A DNA stretch of 64,000 nt from Bryobacterales bacterium (GCA_028819215.1 JAPPMG010000086.1:1-64000), one strand, 5' to 3'; positions 42,633 to 52,154 are shown, counted from the first letter of the stretch. Numbers and translations: made by a program. Notes: a model not told the origin generated them from the sequence alone.

Positions 42633-42651
42633 AGCCCACGCCGCACCGGGG

Positions 42652-43656
42652 CTAGGCGCCGACGAGATCGCGCCACCAACTGCTCGAGGAGCCGTCCGGG
42701 GGAGTCCAGCCAGGGTTCTCTTGGACGTTGACCCAGACATGCACGTGGGGCGACCCGCGAAAATACCAGATCATCGTCGGGCTTTCCAGCTTCCAAACGT
42801 CCCACACGCCGTCGTTGCCTAGATCCTGGTTCTGATAGAAGGCCATCGTCAGCTTTTCGACGCCTCCGGCCGCCTCGATGTGACGCATGGCCTCGTCGCG
42901 GTCGCGCTCGCGGAACGGAGAGAGCAGATCACTCAGAGTCTGGCCGACCAATTGGCGCTGGTCTGCGGACATCTCCGACACCGGCAAGCCGTCCGGGGAA
43001 GCAGATGGCACGACCGTGTGCACGCTTCGCTCTCTTGGCGCCCTCGGCTGCAAGGCCAGCGCTCGCTGCTTGCCATCGAGCGCGCGAAATACCTCATTGG
43101 CCTGCTGTGCCTGGAACCAGTACACGTTATTCGGATGAGTCGGCTTCTCGTAGAAGCTCTCGCCTTCATGGCCGTAAAAGATCGGTCCGCCGAAAGCGGC
43201 GCCTTCCACCGAATCCCCATCGCAACGGGCCGTGCAGTGCCGGCCGGTGATGACAAATTCGAACTTTCCCGAACCCGGCGTGCCGAACAGTGCCACGGAG
43301 AGGTTGCGCACGCTGCCGAAGTCGTCTCTGACGTGCTTCCTGAGCGAGTCGGCGAATTCCGGCGCGTGCAAATCCATGAAGATCTGCTCGATCAGCGCCT
43401 GCTGGTCGGGATTGAAGAAGCGGCCCACCCGAGCGTCCGTGATGTGCCAGTTGTTCTCTACCCGCGAGCGCAGGGGGCTGTCGAACGGCAGGACCATGGT
43501 CTCGGCCTGTTCCGGCGTGAGGCTCTGGTGCAGCTGAGCGACCAGAGTCTCTGGCGTGGCAGGCGCGCCGAAGGCGGCGCCCGCCCCCAGTGCCGAGCTC
43601 GCGAGGGCGGCAGTGCCCAAGAATTCACGCCGATTCAATTCGCTGCGGGTCTTCAT
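42652..43656 (-). CDS. Tat-exported DUF3500-like protein
   Basis: A 334-residue exported protein with a classic Tat leader (LNRREFLGTAALASSALGAG). The body resembles DUF3500 proteins: FEFVITGRHCTARCDGD, GGPIFYGHEG, and the C-terminal MIWYFRGSPHVHVWVNV. Many His/Cys residues (C in RHCTARC; HVHVW) suggest metal binding, but this is not known for the family. Function unknown. ATG 43656 follows from the leader; no Shine-Dalgarno is visible. It converges on the CRTAC-TPR gene with only 19 nt between stops. Confidence 0.7.
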   Translation of the reverse strand: MKTRSELNRREFLGTAALASSALGAGAAFGAPATPETLVAQLHQSLTPEQAETMVLPFDSPLRSRVENNWHITDARVGRFFNPDQQALIEQIFMDLHAPEFADSLRKHVRDDFGSVRNLSVALFGTPGSGKFEFVITGRHCTARCDGDSVEGAAFGGPIFYGHEGESFYEKPTHPNNVYWFQAQQANEVFRALDGKQRALALQPRAPRERSVHTVVPSASPDGLPVSEMSADQRQLVGQTLSDLLSPFRERDRDEAMRHIEAAGGVEKLTMAFYQNQDLGNDGVWDVWKLESPTMIWYFRGSPHVHVWVNVQENPGWTPPDGSSSSWWRDLVGA

Positions 43657-43891
43657 GGTTGCTGTAAACAATGGCTGGCCTGAAGTGGCGTTGGTTACCC
43701 CGATAGGCGCCGTGATGAGCGGAGGAACGCTCCGTACGCATGTGCCCTCGCTGCGCGGCAGAAGACGCGCCAAGCGGTACGATGTTGACCTCATGCGTGA
43801 GGCCCGCGCCCGTACCAGCGACGGTTCTCTTGGGACGAGCAGGACCGGTTCCGAGAGTCAGTTCGCCGCTCCGTGAATACCGTCTGAAGGA

Positions 43892-45352
43892 ATGACCGAG
43901 ACAGTCTCGATTCCGATTTGGCTGGCCGCCACCTTGGCCGCGCTGGCTGTTTGGGCCGTTCTCGACCGGATCTTGGTCCCATGCGTCCGCAGGCTGATCC
44001 GCGGTCGGGTCAACCGCATGGTTGACCAGCTCAATTCACGCCTGCAACTCGGTATTCCCGCGTTTCACCGCACGAGGAGGCGGGTGCTGATCGACCGGCT
44101 GACGAACGACCCTGCCGTGCAAGAAGCACTGGCCGCCCACTGCCGGGAAACGGGACAGTCACGCGACGACCTGCTGCGCGAGGTCGAGGGCTACGCTCGC
44201 GAGATCGTGCCGTCTTTCAATGCCTATGCCTACTTTCGGATCGCGTATCGGGTGGCGCACCGAACCGCGCAAGTCCTGTATCGGATGAGATTGGGCTATA
44301 CCGACCACGAGGCGCTCTCGAAGATCGAACCGGACGCCAGCATCGTATTCGTGATGAACCATCGCAGCAACATGGACTACGTGATCGTCGCGTACATGGT
44401 TGCGAGCAGAACCGCGCTCAGCTACGCGGTTGGCGAGTGGGCCCGTATCTGGCCGCTAAGGGCGCTGATTCGCTCGCTCGGCGCGTACTTTGTGCGCCGC
44501 CAGTCCGGCAACCGGCTCTACCGCCGCGTGCTGGCGCGCTATGTGCAGATGGCGACGGAGGGCGGAGTCGTGCAGGCCGTCTACCCGGAGGGCGGGCTCA
44601 GCCGCGACGGCCGGCTGCGCGAGCCCAAGCTCGGTCTGATCTCCTACATGTTGTCGGCATTCGATCCTGATGGCCGCCGTGATCTGGTCTTCATTCCTGT
44701 CGGGCTCAACTATGACCGCGTCCTTGAAGACCGCTCGCTTCTTGAGGACCTTGAACCCGGAACTGCCCCGCAGGGTACGGTGCGTGCTGCGCGCAACTTT
44801 CTGCGTTTCGTTGCGAAGAACATCGGCTTGATGCTGCGAGGCGGCTGGTATCGGTTCGGCTACGCCTGCGTGAACTTCGGATCGCCAGTTTCGATGCGGG
44901 CGTACACGCGCGCGAGAGGGCTGGACTTCCGGTCGCTGGATCCAAGTGCCCGGACCGTCGCGGTCCGCCAGCTCGGAGATGAACTGCTTCAGGCGGTGGC
45001 AGCCACGATCCCAGTCCTGCCGGTTCCCTTGGTCGCCACGGTATTCGTACGGCAGCTGGGCAAACGGCTCAGTGGCCTTGAGATCAAAGCGCACGTGCAG
45101 AGCCTCATCGACGAAGCCCAGCAGTCGGGCGCTTATGTCCACATCCCGCGGGCCGACCACGACTACGCGATCACCGTCGGATTGCGGGGGCTCCTGCTGC
45201 GGCGCATCGTCGACGAACGCGACGGCCTTTACGGCGTTCGCACCGAAGCGGAGCGCGTACTGCGCTACTACGCGAACTCGATCGAGCAGTTCCTGAGCGG
45301 AGAGGGAGAGGGCCCGGCTGTCAGGGCAGGGGAGGCTGGCTCGGCACCCTAG
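43892..45352 (+). CDS. Membrane-anchored PlsB-like acyltransferase
   Basis: A 486-residue glycerol-3-phosphate acyltransferase-family protein. One N-terminal membrane segment (7-30, IPIWLAATLAALAVWAVLDR) precedes the LPLAT core: FVMNHRSNMDYV with H157-x4-D162, FVRRQSG, and YPEGGLSRDGRLREPK (231-246), which matches the PlsB substrate block rather than PlsC. It should transfer an acyl chain to glycerol 3-phosphate or a lyso-lipid at the inner membrane. It is shorter than E. coli PlsB (about 800 residues), lacking the long N-terminal domain. GAAGGA abuts ATG 43892 closely. Confidence 0.85.
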   Translation: MTETVSIPIWLAATLAALAVWAVLDRILVPCVRRLIRGRVNRMVDQLNSRLQLGIPAFHRTRRRVLIDRLTNDPAVQEALAAHCRETGQSRDDLLREVEGYAREIVPSFNAYAYFRIAYRVAHRTAQVLYRMRLGYTDHEALSKIEPDASIVFVMNHRSNMDYVIVAYMVASRTALSYAVGEWARIWPLRALIRSLGAYFVRRQSGNRLYRRVLARYVQMATEGGVVQAVYPEGGLSRDGRLREPKLGLISYMLSAFDPDGRRDLVFIPVGLNYDRVLEDRSLLEDLEPGTAPQGTVRAARNFLRFVAKNIGLMLRGGWYRFGYACVNFGSPVSMRAYTRARGLDFRSLDPSARTVAVRQLGDELLQAVAATIPVLPVPLVATVFVRQLGKRLSGLEIKAHVQSLIDEAQQSGAYVHIPRADHDYAITVGLRGLLLRRIVDERDGLYGVRTEAERVLRYYANSIEQFLSGEGEGPAVRAGEAGSAP

Positions 45353-45376
45353 CTTCCGTCGATTAGTCCGGATCGC

Positions 45377-46978
45377 CTACAAGCTCAACTCCCAGCCCTT
45401 GCGGAACTGGGGCTTGACCCACCGGTTCGCCTCTTCGTTGTTGCTGAACTTGCCGGCCTCGTTGTCCCACATGAGCTTCCCGTCGAAATGCGAGGCGGCT
45501 GCTCCGAGCACCAGCCACTCCGTGAATGGCGCGGCCAGATCAAAGTTGGAGCAGGCCGGCGTCCCCCCCTTCGACGCGCGAATCCAATCGTGCACGTGGG
45601 CGGTGGTGTTACTGCCCGTGGAAGCCCCGGGGGAGCGTGACAGGAACGCCGGCGGCAGCTCGTAGTCGGCCCACCGGGAGCCTGGCAGCAATCCGACGCC
45701 CTCGCCGCGGCCGCTGGTGCCGAGGTGCCCCTTGGAGCCCACGAAGATGCAGTTGTAGCCGCTGCTATCCGGCGACCCCGGGAATCCGGTGCGCCTGCCC
45801 CCGCCCGGCCCGACTTGCGGCCCCTGCCCGGCGATCTTGCGGGCCTGTGCCGCTGTCATGCCCTCCGGCAGATAGGCGTCTCCCTTGGTGTTGTGCCAGT
45901 AGACAGACACCGGCGGCATGTTGCGCCGCGCCGCGAAATCGTACCGCAGCGTGAGCTCGTCCGGGAACGTGAACGGAGGCGAGGAATCCTTGTGGACGCA
46001 CTCGACGCTGAGCAGGCTTTCCGGCCCCAGTTGCAGCCCCCAGTTAGCCGGTCCCAGGATGTGAATGCCCCAGTCGCCGATCAGGCCGGAGCCGAAGTCG
46101 TGGAAGCCGCGCCAGTTGAAGGGAAGATAGAAGCCGAATTTCGAGGTGTCGAACCCGCCTCCTTGCGGTCGCGATGGGCCTGCGGCCCTACCGGCCTCGC
46201 CCTGCGCGCTTCTGGCGGGCCGTCGCGGAATCCGCACGCGGCCGAGTCTGTGGGCACGAGCGCTCGCGAACTGCCGATAGTCTTCGTCGCCGGCCGTGAA
46301 CGGACGCTCGGCAGCGCCGCCGAGCCAAAGATCCCAGTCCAACGTCTCAGGCACCGCGCTTGGAGCCGCAACGCTGCGCATGCCCTGGGGCCAGATTGCG
46401 GGACGCATCCAGGCATGAACCTCGGTCACGTCGCCGATCTCGCCGGACCACAGGATCTCGCACGCGACGCGCGTCGCGTCGTGGGAGTAGCCGTGGTTGC
46501 CCATCTGGGTCGCCACGCCGCACTTTGCGGCAGCCTCTTTGAGAAACCGTGCCTCCCAAGCCGTGCGGGTGAGCGGCTTTTCGACGTAGACGTGCTTGCC
46601 AGCCTGCATGCAGGCGAGCGCGCAAGCGGCATGCATGTGGTCGGGAGTGCCGACCACGACGGCGTCGATGTCCTTGCCGGACTTGTCGAGCATGACCCGA
46701 TAGTCCTTGTATTTCGTGGCCTTCGACCAGTACGCGAATCCCTCGGCCCCGCGGTCCCAGTCCACGTCGGCAAGGGCGACTACGTTCTGCGTCTCGCACT
46801 GCGTCAATACAAGCGCCGGCCTGCCGCCAGCGCCGATCGAGGCTATGTTGAGCTTCTCGTTCGGAGACTTGTATCCCAGCGCCTTGAGCGATGGGACAGC
46901 CCCGTAGCCGGCGGCTGGAACCGCTCCCGCCAGCAGGCTGCCAAAGAAGAAATGACGTCTCGAAAGTTCCTGTGCCAT
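45377..46978 (-). CDS. Tat-exported Gfo/Idh/MocA oxidoreductase with basic low-complexity insert
   Basis: A 533-residue member of the secreted Gfo/Idh/MocA group common in Acidobacteria and Planctomycetes. The Tat leader (LSRRHFFFGSLLAGAVPAAG) is followed by the Rossmann loop (IASIGAGGRPALVL) and VEKPLTRTAWEA, where the Lys is the usual catalytic residue. FNWRGFHDFGSGLIGDWGIH is the second signature. Between AERPFTAGDEDYRQF and FYLPFNWRG is an Arg/Ala/Gly-rich segment of about 45 residues that breaks the fold and is probably a surface loop. Unlike the GH109 pair, it lacks the NLYPDH motif, so a sugar oxidoreductase role is more likely. Confidence 0.85.
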   Translation of the reverse strand: MAQELSRRHFFFGSLLAGAVPAAGYGAVPSLKALGYKSPNEKLNIASIGAGGRPALVLTQCETQNVVALADVDWDRGAEGFAYWSKATKYKDYRVMLDKSGKDIDAVVVGTPDHMHAACALACMQAGKHVYVEKPLTRTAWEARFLKEAAAKCGVATQMGNHGYSHDATRVACEILWSGEIGDVTEVHAWMRPAIWPQGMRSVAAPSAVPETLDWDLWLGGAAERPFTAGDEDYRQFASARAHRLGRVRIPRRPARSAQGEAGRAAGPSRPQGGGFDTSKFGFYLPFNWRGFHDFGSGLIGDWGIHILGPANWGLQLGPESLLSVECVHKDSSPPFTFPDELTLRYDFAARRNMPPVSVYWHNTKGDAYLPEGMTAAQARKIAGQGPQVGPGGGRRTGFPGSPDSSGYNCIFVGSKGHLGTSGRGEGVGLLPGSRWADYELPPAFLSRSPGASTGSNTTAHVHDWIRASKGGTPACSNFDLAAPFTEWLVLGAAASHFDGKLMWDNEAGKFSNNEEANRWVKPQFRKGWELSL

Positions 46979-47131
46979 CTTTGAGTTCCCGTTACCTCAA
47001 GTTCGCGTGTGGGCTGAAATCCCAGGTTCCATCCATGATCGCGCATTCGCCTGCCGGGGGACGACCTCTAGTGCCGGAGTGTGGCGATCACCACGCCATC
47101 TATCCAATTCGGGCGCTTGGCTACGGCGGAT

Positions 47132-48085
47132 TCAATGCTCCGGCGTGTCCGCCCGAGAAAGATGTTCAGCGAGGGCGGCTATGTCCTCCGGGCTGATTCC
47201 GCAACAGCCGCCGACGAAGCTGGCGCCTCGGTCGATGAAGCGCTGCGTCGCGCGCACGAATTGTTCGGTTTCGAAATCTGCCCGCCCCTGCACTGAGATC
47301 TCGCCGTCTAACGTGAATCCCTTCGGCACGTTAAAGCGATTCGGGTAGCCTCCGGTCGGCAGATCGGTCAGCTGGCTGATCTGCTCGATGCCGGCCTCGA
47401 TCGCATCGGAATGGGTGCAGTTGAACAGGAAGCCCGCAATCGGCAGGTCCGCGAGCGCCGCGTGCGCATCACGGATGCTCTCGCCGCTGCGCAGGCCCGT
47501 TCCGGGCTCTTCGTCGAGCGTCCAGGAAACGTAGACTGGCAGGCCTCTGACGGCTCCCGCGGACAGAGCTGCCTCGGCGGCATTGCGCGATTCGCGAATG
47601 CAGGACATGGTCTCGCACAGGAACAGGTCTATATGTGGTTGCAGCGCCTGTGCCAGCTCGGCGTAGATCGGCCGCGCCTCGGAATCATCGATCACGAGGT
47701 CGGGCCGGTAGCTCTCACCGAGCGGCGGCAAGCTGCCGGCGACCAGGACAGCCTCGGCCGATCCGTCTGCAGCCTCCCGAGCAATTTGGCCTGACAACCC
47801 TGCCAACTCGGCGAAGCGGTGGGCTTCGCCTGTCTTGCCCAAGTAGCTGGGAACGCATGAATAGCTGCTCGTTGTGATGATGCGGGCACCGGCCGCGATG
47901 AAGTCCCGGTGAACTTCCACCACTACTCTCGGAGCGTCGATCAGCGCCTTGGCTGACCATAGACCCGATCGCAGCGCCGCGCCCCGGCGGATGAGTTCGC
48001 GTCCCATCCCGCCGTCCATGACCGTGACCATCTCGTCGCCAAGCGTATCACGCCAAGTCGGGGCCGCATTGACCGCGATGTTCAC
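47132..48085 (-). CDS. Homocysteine S-methyltransferase family protein
   Basis: A 317-residue zinc-dependent methyltransferase barrel. MDGGMGRELIRRG (23-35) is the N-terminal signature, FNCTHSD carries the first zinc Cys and GGCCGISPEDI the Cys pair. It would transfer a methyl group from S-methylmethionine, betaine or another donor to homocysteine; the donor cannot be read from sequence. GTG 48085 is the longest start; ATG 48031, immediately before VTVMDGG, is a realistic alternative. It lies 47 nt after the serine hydrolase stop on the same strand. Confidence 0.88.
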   Translation of the reverse strand: MNIAVNAAPTWRDTLGDEMVTVMDGGMGRELIRRGAALRSGLWSAKALIDAPRVVVEVHRDFIAAGARIITTSSYSCVPSYLGKTGEAHRFAELAGLSGQIAREAADGSAEAVLVAGSLPPLGESYRPDLVIDDSEARPIYAELAQALQPHIDLFLCETMSCIRESRNAAEAALSAGAVRGLPVYVSWTLDEEPGTGLRSGESIRDAHAALADLPIAGFLFNCTHSDAIEAGIEQISQLTDLPTGGYPNRFNVPKGFTLDGEISVQGRADFETEQFVRATQRFIDRGASFVGGCCGISPEDIAALAEHLSRADTPEH

Positions 48086-48132
48086 GCGGACAGTCTTCGT
48101 TGGGCGCCGCGGCTCGCGACCTCGCGTGGCGG

Positions 48133-49341
48133 CTACTTCAGGATCGCCGAGTAGACAAGAGCCGCGAATTTCTCCCGAAGCTTGAGTGCGCCGCCGGGAC
48201 GGACCTGCACCATCAGGATCCCGATCAGTTGTTCGCTCGGGTCGATCCAGAAGACGGTGCCTTGGGATCCGCCCCAGTAGTAGGATCCCTCCGAGTACGG
48301 GTAGTCCAGCTTGGCCCGGTCCGTGACGACCGCGACTCCGAGGCCGTAGCCTAGCCCTGGCCTGAAATCCGTTCCTTGTTCTAGGTGATTCTGCGCCATC
48401 CAGCTCACCGTTCGCGGTCCCAGCAGGCGCTCGTTCTGCAGTGTCCCGCCGTCAAGTAACATCTGGCAGAAGCGCCAATAGTCTGCCGCCGTCGTGTGCA
48501 GGCCGCTAGCTCCAGCGATAAATGTCTTCGACTTCCCGGCTTCGAGCGGTTCGCGGGACACCCTGGTGGGGTCGTCTTTGCCATCCACGACCAGCAGCGC
48601 CCGGCGGTCCTGCTTTCTGGCTGGCGGCCAATAGTGGGTATCCGCCATTCCCAGCGGATCAAAGACCCGCTCTTGGAGGAACGTATCCAATCCTTGGCCA
48701 GACAATCGCTCCACAAGGTATCCCAGCACGTCCAGCGAGTCGCCGTAGATCCACCGTGATCCGGGCTCGGCTTGCAGTGGAAGCTGCGAGAACTCCTTCA
48801 TGTAGGCGTCCATCGTCGGGAAGGCGTACGTCTCAGCTCGACCGCGAGGGTCGCGCACGCCGGACGTGTGCGTGAATAAGTGCCGGATCGTCATGGTCCG
48901 CTTGGCCGGCGTCGGGCCGCCTGCATCAGCGGCAATCATGGGATCGGCAAACTCCTGCAAGTGCTTGGACACCGGCTCCCCGAGCGTGAACCGACCCTCC
49001 TCCAGCAGCATCAGCGCAGCCGCAGCCGTGATCGGCTTCGTCATCGAGGCAATGTCGAACAGCGCGTCAAGCGGCATGGCGTCGGACTCATCCATGCCCT
49101 TGGTGCCGGTCGCCCGATGATGCACCACCTTGCCGTGCCGCGAAACGAGGGTCACGAACCCCGCAGCCTGCTTCGCCTCCACGATTCCGTCCAGCCAGAG
49201 GCTGACTCGTTCGAGCCGCGCAGAAGACATCCAGACCGATTCCGGGTCGGCTGTGGGCAACTCGGCGGCTGGGGCAACGAGTGCGATGCATGTGATCAGG
49301 ACGGTCAGCAGGATCTGGCGGAGCATAGCGTTCGGCAGCAT
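48133..49341 (-). CDS. Exported class C beta-lactamase-like serine hydrolase
   Basis: A 402-residue penicillin-binding-protein-fold hydrolase with a signal peptide (LRQILLTVLITCIALVAPAA). IASMTKPITAAA gives the catalytic S99-x-x-K102, WIYGDSLDVLGYLVERL holds the Tyr motif as Y-G-D rather than Y-x-N, and YYWGGSQGTVFWIDP replaces the KTG triad. Esterase EstB and many uncharacterised hydrolases share this pattern, so true beta-lactamase activity is not implied. A TATGCT box (49337-49342, minus strand) overlaps the first ATG (49341) and lies 10 nt before ATG 49326, which is the likelier start on a leaderless transcript. Confidence 0.88.
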   Translation of the reverse strand: MLPNAMLRQILLTVLITCIALVAPAAELPTADPESVWMSSARLERVSLWLDGIVEAKQAAGFVTLVSRHGKVVHHRATGTKGMDESDAMPLDALFDIASMTKPITAAAALMLLEEGRFTLGEPVSKHLQEFADPMIAADAGGPTPAKRTMTIRHLFTHTSGVRDPRGRAETYAFPTMDAYMKEFSQLPLQAEPGSRWIYGDSLDVLGYLVERLSGQGLDTFLQERVFDPLGMADTHYWPPARKQDRRALLVVDGKDDPTRVSREPLEAGKSKTFIAGASGLHTTAADYWRFCQMLLDGGTLQNERLLGPRTVSWMAQNHLEQGTDFRPGLGYGLGVAVVTDRAKLDYPYSEGSYYWGGSQGTVFWIDPSEQLIGILMVQVRPGGALKLREKFAALVYSAILK

Positions 49342-49442
49342 AGCAGCGGTGCGTGTCGCGCCTATGCTACCAAGCTGTACCCACTACACCACCAGCAATC
49401 CGTCACAGTTAATACAGGCGCCGAGAGCAGCGTGAATTCAGC

Positions 49443-50804
49443 ATGACGAACCAGGCTTCAGCGGAGATCCAGGCAGACATTGACCACTTCATGCATGGCC
49501 TTCGTCGGCGGAATCCGGGCGAGAGAGAGTTCCACCAAGCGGTCGAGGAGTCCGCGCAGTCGATTATTCCGTTCTGCCGAGAGAACCCGGAATACGGGAA
49601 GGACCAGATATTGGAACGGATGACTGAGCCCGACCGGATCGTCATCTTCCGCGTGACCTGGGAGGACCGGCACGGCAACTTCCGGGCGAACCGCGCTTGG
49701 CGTGTCCAGTTCAACAATTCGATCGGGCCGTACAAGGGCGGGATGCGGTTCCACCCGTCCGTGACGCTCAGCGTCCTGAAATTCCTGGGGTTCGAGCAGG
49801 TCCTGAAGAATAGCCTTACGACCCTGCCGATGGGAGGAGGCAAAGGTGGGTCGAACTTTAACCCGAAGGGCAAGACCGACCGCGAGGTGATGCGGTTCTG
49901 CCACTCGCTGATGGTCGAGCTGTCCCGGCACATTGGCGAGGACACCGACGTGCCGGCGGGGGACATCGGAGTCGGCGAGCGGGAGATCAGCTACATGTTC
50001 GGGATGTACAAGCGCCTCGCAAACCGCTTTACGGGCACTTTGACAGGCAAAGGGCTCGCATTTGGCGGGAGTCTGGTTCGCACCGAGGCCACAGGCTACG
50101 GCAGCGTCTACTTCATGCGCGAGATGCTGGCCACTCGGGGCGATGGAATCAAAGGCAAGACGGCTGTCGTGTCCGGCTCGGGAAACGTTGCCCTTCACAC
50201 CATCGAAAAGCTGACGCAGTTGGGCGCCAAGGTCGTGACCGCTTCCGATTCGGGAGGGTTCGTCCACGACCCCGACGGCATCGGTCCCGAGAAGCTCGAA
50301 TGGCTGAAGGAGCTCAAGACTGTCAGGCGCGGTCGGATCCGAGAATATGCCGAGAAGTTCGGCTGCGACTTCTACGAACGGGAGCGTCCTTGGAACGTTC
50401 CTTGCGACTTGGCGTTTCCTTCCGCGACCCAGAACGAGCTTCGCGGAACGGATGCGAAGGCCCTGCTGGGGAACGGCGTGGTCGGAGTCTGCGAGGGGGC
50501 CAACATGCCCACGGACCACGACGGCATGCAGCAGTTCCTAGATGCCCGGATCCTGTTCGGGCCGGCCAAGGCGGCCAATGCGGGCGGCGTCGCGGTTTCG
50601 GGCCTGGAGCAGAGCCAGAATGCGCTACGGATCTCCTGGTCGAGGGAGCAGGTGAACCAACACCTCGAGCACATCATGAAGAGCATCCACGACAATTGCG
50701 TGCAACACGGGCAGGAAGAGGGCTGGATCAACTACGTGCGGGGCGCGAACGTCGCGGGCTTCGTCAAAATCGCGGACGCAATGCTGGCCTACGGAGCCGT
50801 CTAG
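49443..50804 (+). CDS. gdhA: Glutamate dehydrogenase, NADP-type hexameric
   Basis: A 453-residue enzyme interconverting glutamate and 2-oxoglutarate plus ammonia, a nitrogen-assimilation step. GPYKGGMRFHP, LKFLGFEQVLKNSL, and the signature LPMGGGKGGSNFNPKGK (128-144, with K134) are diagnostic of the small-subunit NADP group; VSGSGNVALHTIEKL is the coenzyme loop and NAGGVAVSGLEQSQN a late block. Length and domain order are normal. ATG 49443 is divergent from the serine hydrolase. TAATAC about 27 nt upstream is a possible -10. Apparently monocistronic. Confidence 0.95.
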   Translation: MTNQASAEIQADIDHFMHGLRRRNPGEREFHQAVEESAQSIIPFCRENPEYGKDQILERMTEPDRIVIFRVTWEDRHGNFRANRAWRVQFNNSIGPYKGGMRFHPSVTLSVLKFLGFEQVLKNSLTTLPMGGGKGGSNFNPKGKTDREVMRFCHSLMVELSRHIGEDTDVPAGDIGVGEREISYMFGMYKRLANRFTGTLTGKGLAFGGSLVRTEATGYGSVYFMREMLATRGDGIKGKTAVVSGSGNVALHTIEKLTQLGAKVVTASDSGGFVHDPDGIGPEKLEWLKELKTVRRGRIREYAEKFGCDFYERERPWNVPCDLAFPSATQNELRGTDAKALLGNGVVGVCEGANMPTDHDGMQQFLDARILFGPAKAANAGGVAVSGLEQSQNALRISWSREQVNQHLEHIMKSIHDNCVQHGQEEGWINYVRGANVAGFVKIADAMLAYGAV

Positions 50805-50871
50805 CGGGCTTTGGAGAGGCGCGTACCCGAGAGCTGGCGAGAGCACGAGAGGTTATGCCCGGCCTGCAGCC

Positions 50872-51477
50872 TCACCGGTTGGATGCAAGACCCGGCCTGC
50901 CCCACTTCCCGCCGAACACGAATTCGTCTAACGGACGGCGGTTCCTCGGGCGTTCGTCCCTGGCGAGCAGGCTGGGATCGCTCGTGCCGGGCTCGGCCCG
51001 GTATCCCAGCGCGAGCGCAGTGACAGCCTCGAACCCCTCGGGAATCCCGAACACATCCCGAGCCTTTTCGGGCATCAATCCGGCCATCTGATGCACGTAG
51101 ACTCCGCGACTTGTGGCCTCGAGGCTAAGGCTCGCCGAGGCCAGTCCGAGGTCGTGCTGGGCGACGCGGTTGGGCTTGTCGTTGCGGGAAAAGGTCTGGC
51201 GGATGCAACCTAGGGCGAGAGCGGGGGCCTCCTTCGCCCAGGTCCGGTTGCCTTCAAGCAGGCAGCCCAGGATTCTCTCGAAGTCATCTGTGCTGTCACG
51301 GGTTGCGACGATATACCGCCACGGCTGCTCGTTGAACGAGGAAGCGGCCCATCGAGCTGCCTCGAAGATGGATAGCAGGTCTGCTCGCGGCACCGGCCGG
51401 TTCGAATAGCTGTAGGGGCTCCAGCGCTCGGAAATCAACTCGTGGATCGGATGGTCCGGGGAGGCACCTCTGGACAT
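50872..51477 (-). CDS. Nitroreductase-family flavoprotein
   Basis: A 201-residue FMN-dependent nitroreductase. RWSPYSYSNRPVP (18-30) and ARWAASSFNEQPWRYIV are the FMN-binding N-terminal blocks, and FEAVTALALGYRAEPG the conserved C-terminal strand. Single-domain NfsB/NfnB-type enzymes reduce nitro compounds, quinones or other electron acceptors using NAD(P)H; the physiological substrate is unknown. ATG 51477. It converges with gdhA, 67 nt from its stop, and no operon partner is visible. Confidence 0.88.
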   Translation of the reverse strand: MSRGASPDHPIHELISERWSPYSYSNRPVPRADLLSIFEAARWAASSFNEQPWRYIVATRDSTDDFERILGCLLEGNRTWAKEAPALALGCIRQTFSRNDKPNRVAQHDLGLASASLSLEATSRGVYVHQMAGLMPEKARDVFGIPEGFEAVTALALGYRAEPGTSDPSLLARDERPRNRRPLDEFVFGGKWGRPGLASNR

Positions 51478-51743
51478 GCACCTAGCCTACAGGAGGGATC
51501 GGGAAGCACCTCTGCTAGCTTCCACGCCCAGGTCCGGGTCTTGCCAGCGCGCTCCGGCCCCGCCAGTAGTGGAGGCGCGCCTGAGCGGATGCGCCCTCCG
51601 GTTCCGGTGCGCTGCCTCAGTGCGGTCGCGCGCTCTCGGGCAAGCTAGACTAGAAGTTGCTAACGGCCGCATAGCGCGGGGCTTCCGCGCTTGCGGTAGA
51701 CGCACCGCTAGGGCAGGTCGCGTTCGGCCCCCAAGCGCTTCGC

Positions 51744-52154
51744 ATGCCTGAAAACACCATTCGCCTAGAGGTCGCAGTTCCGGACCGGCTCGTACTGAAC
51801 GAGGAGACCGTCTCGGTCCAGTTGCCGCTCACCACCGGCTATGCCGGCGTGCTGCCCGGACACGCGCCGTTTCTAGCTGAAGTCGGTACCGGCGTACTGA
51901 CATATGCCGTGGGGCAAGGGAGCGAAGAGCACTTGGCGATCGATGGCGGAGCGGTGGAGATTCTGCCCGATCGCGTCCGCGTCCTTGCCGAGAAGGCGGA
52001 ACGCGCCGACGAGATTGATGCCGAGCGTGCCCGCAAGGCGCTGGAACGCGCGGACGAGCGCTTGCAGCTGTCCTCGTTCGAGATCGATGTGGATCGCGCT
52101 CAGAAGGCGCTGGCGAGGGCCAAGGCGCGGATCGCAATAGCCAAACGGCAGTGA
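51744..52154 (+). CDS. atpC: F1F0 ATP synthase epsilon subunit, isolated
   Basis: A 136-residue epsilon subunit. IRLEVAVPDRLVLNEETVS begins the N-terminal beta-sandwich, LPGHAPFLAEVGTGVLTY and IDGGAVEILPDRVRVLAEKA are its standard blocks, and the C-terminal helical pair (IDAERARKALERADERLQ; ALARAKARIAIA) is complete. Epsilon couples F1 to the c-ring and can inhibit hydrolysis. It normally follows atpD, but no other ATP synthase gene is in the window: upstream is a convergent-side spacer and nitroreductase, downstream a convergent hydrolase. ATG 51744; TAGACT at 51647 is a possible distant promoter element. Confidence 0.9.
   Translation: MPENTIRLEVAVPDRLVLNEETVSVQLPLTTGYAGVLPGHAPFLAEVGTGVLTYAVGQGSEEHLAIDGGAVEILPDRVRVLAEKAERADEIDAERARKALERADERLQLSSFEIDVDRAQKALARAKARIAIAKRQ

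Noticed and set aside
48133-49341. Beta-lactamase resistance gene
   Set aside because: Has SxxK but YGD and no KTG; the family is dominated by esterases and peptidases, so resistance cannot be claimed.
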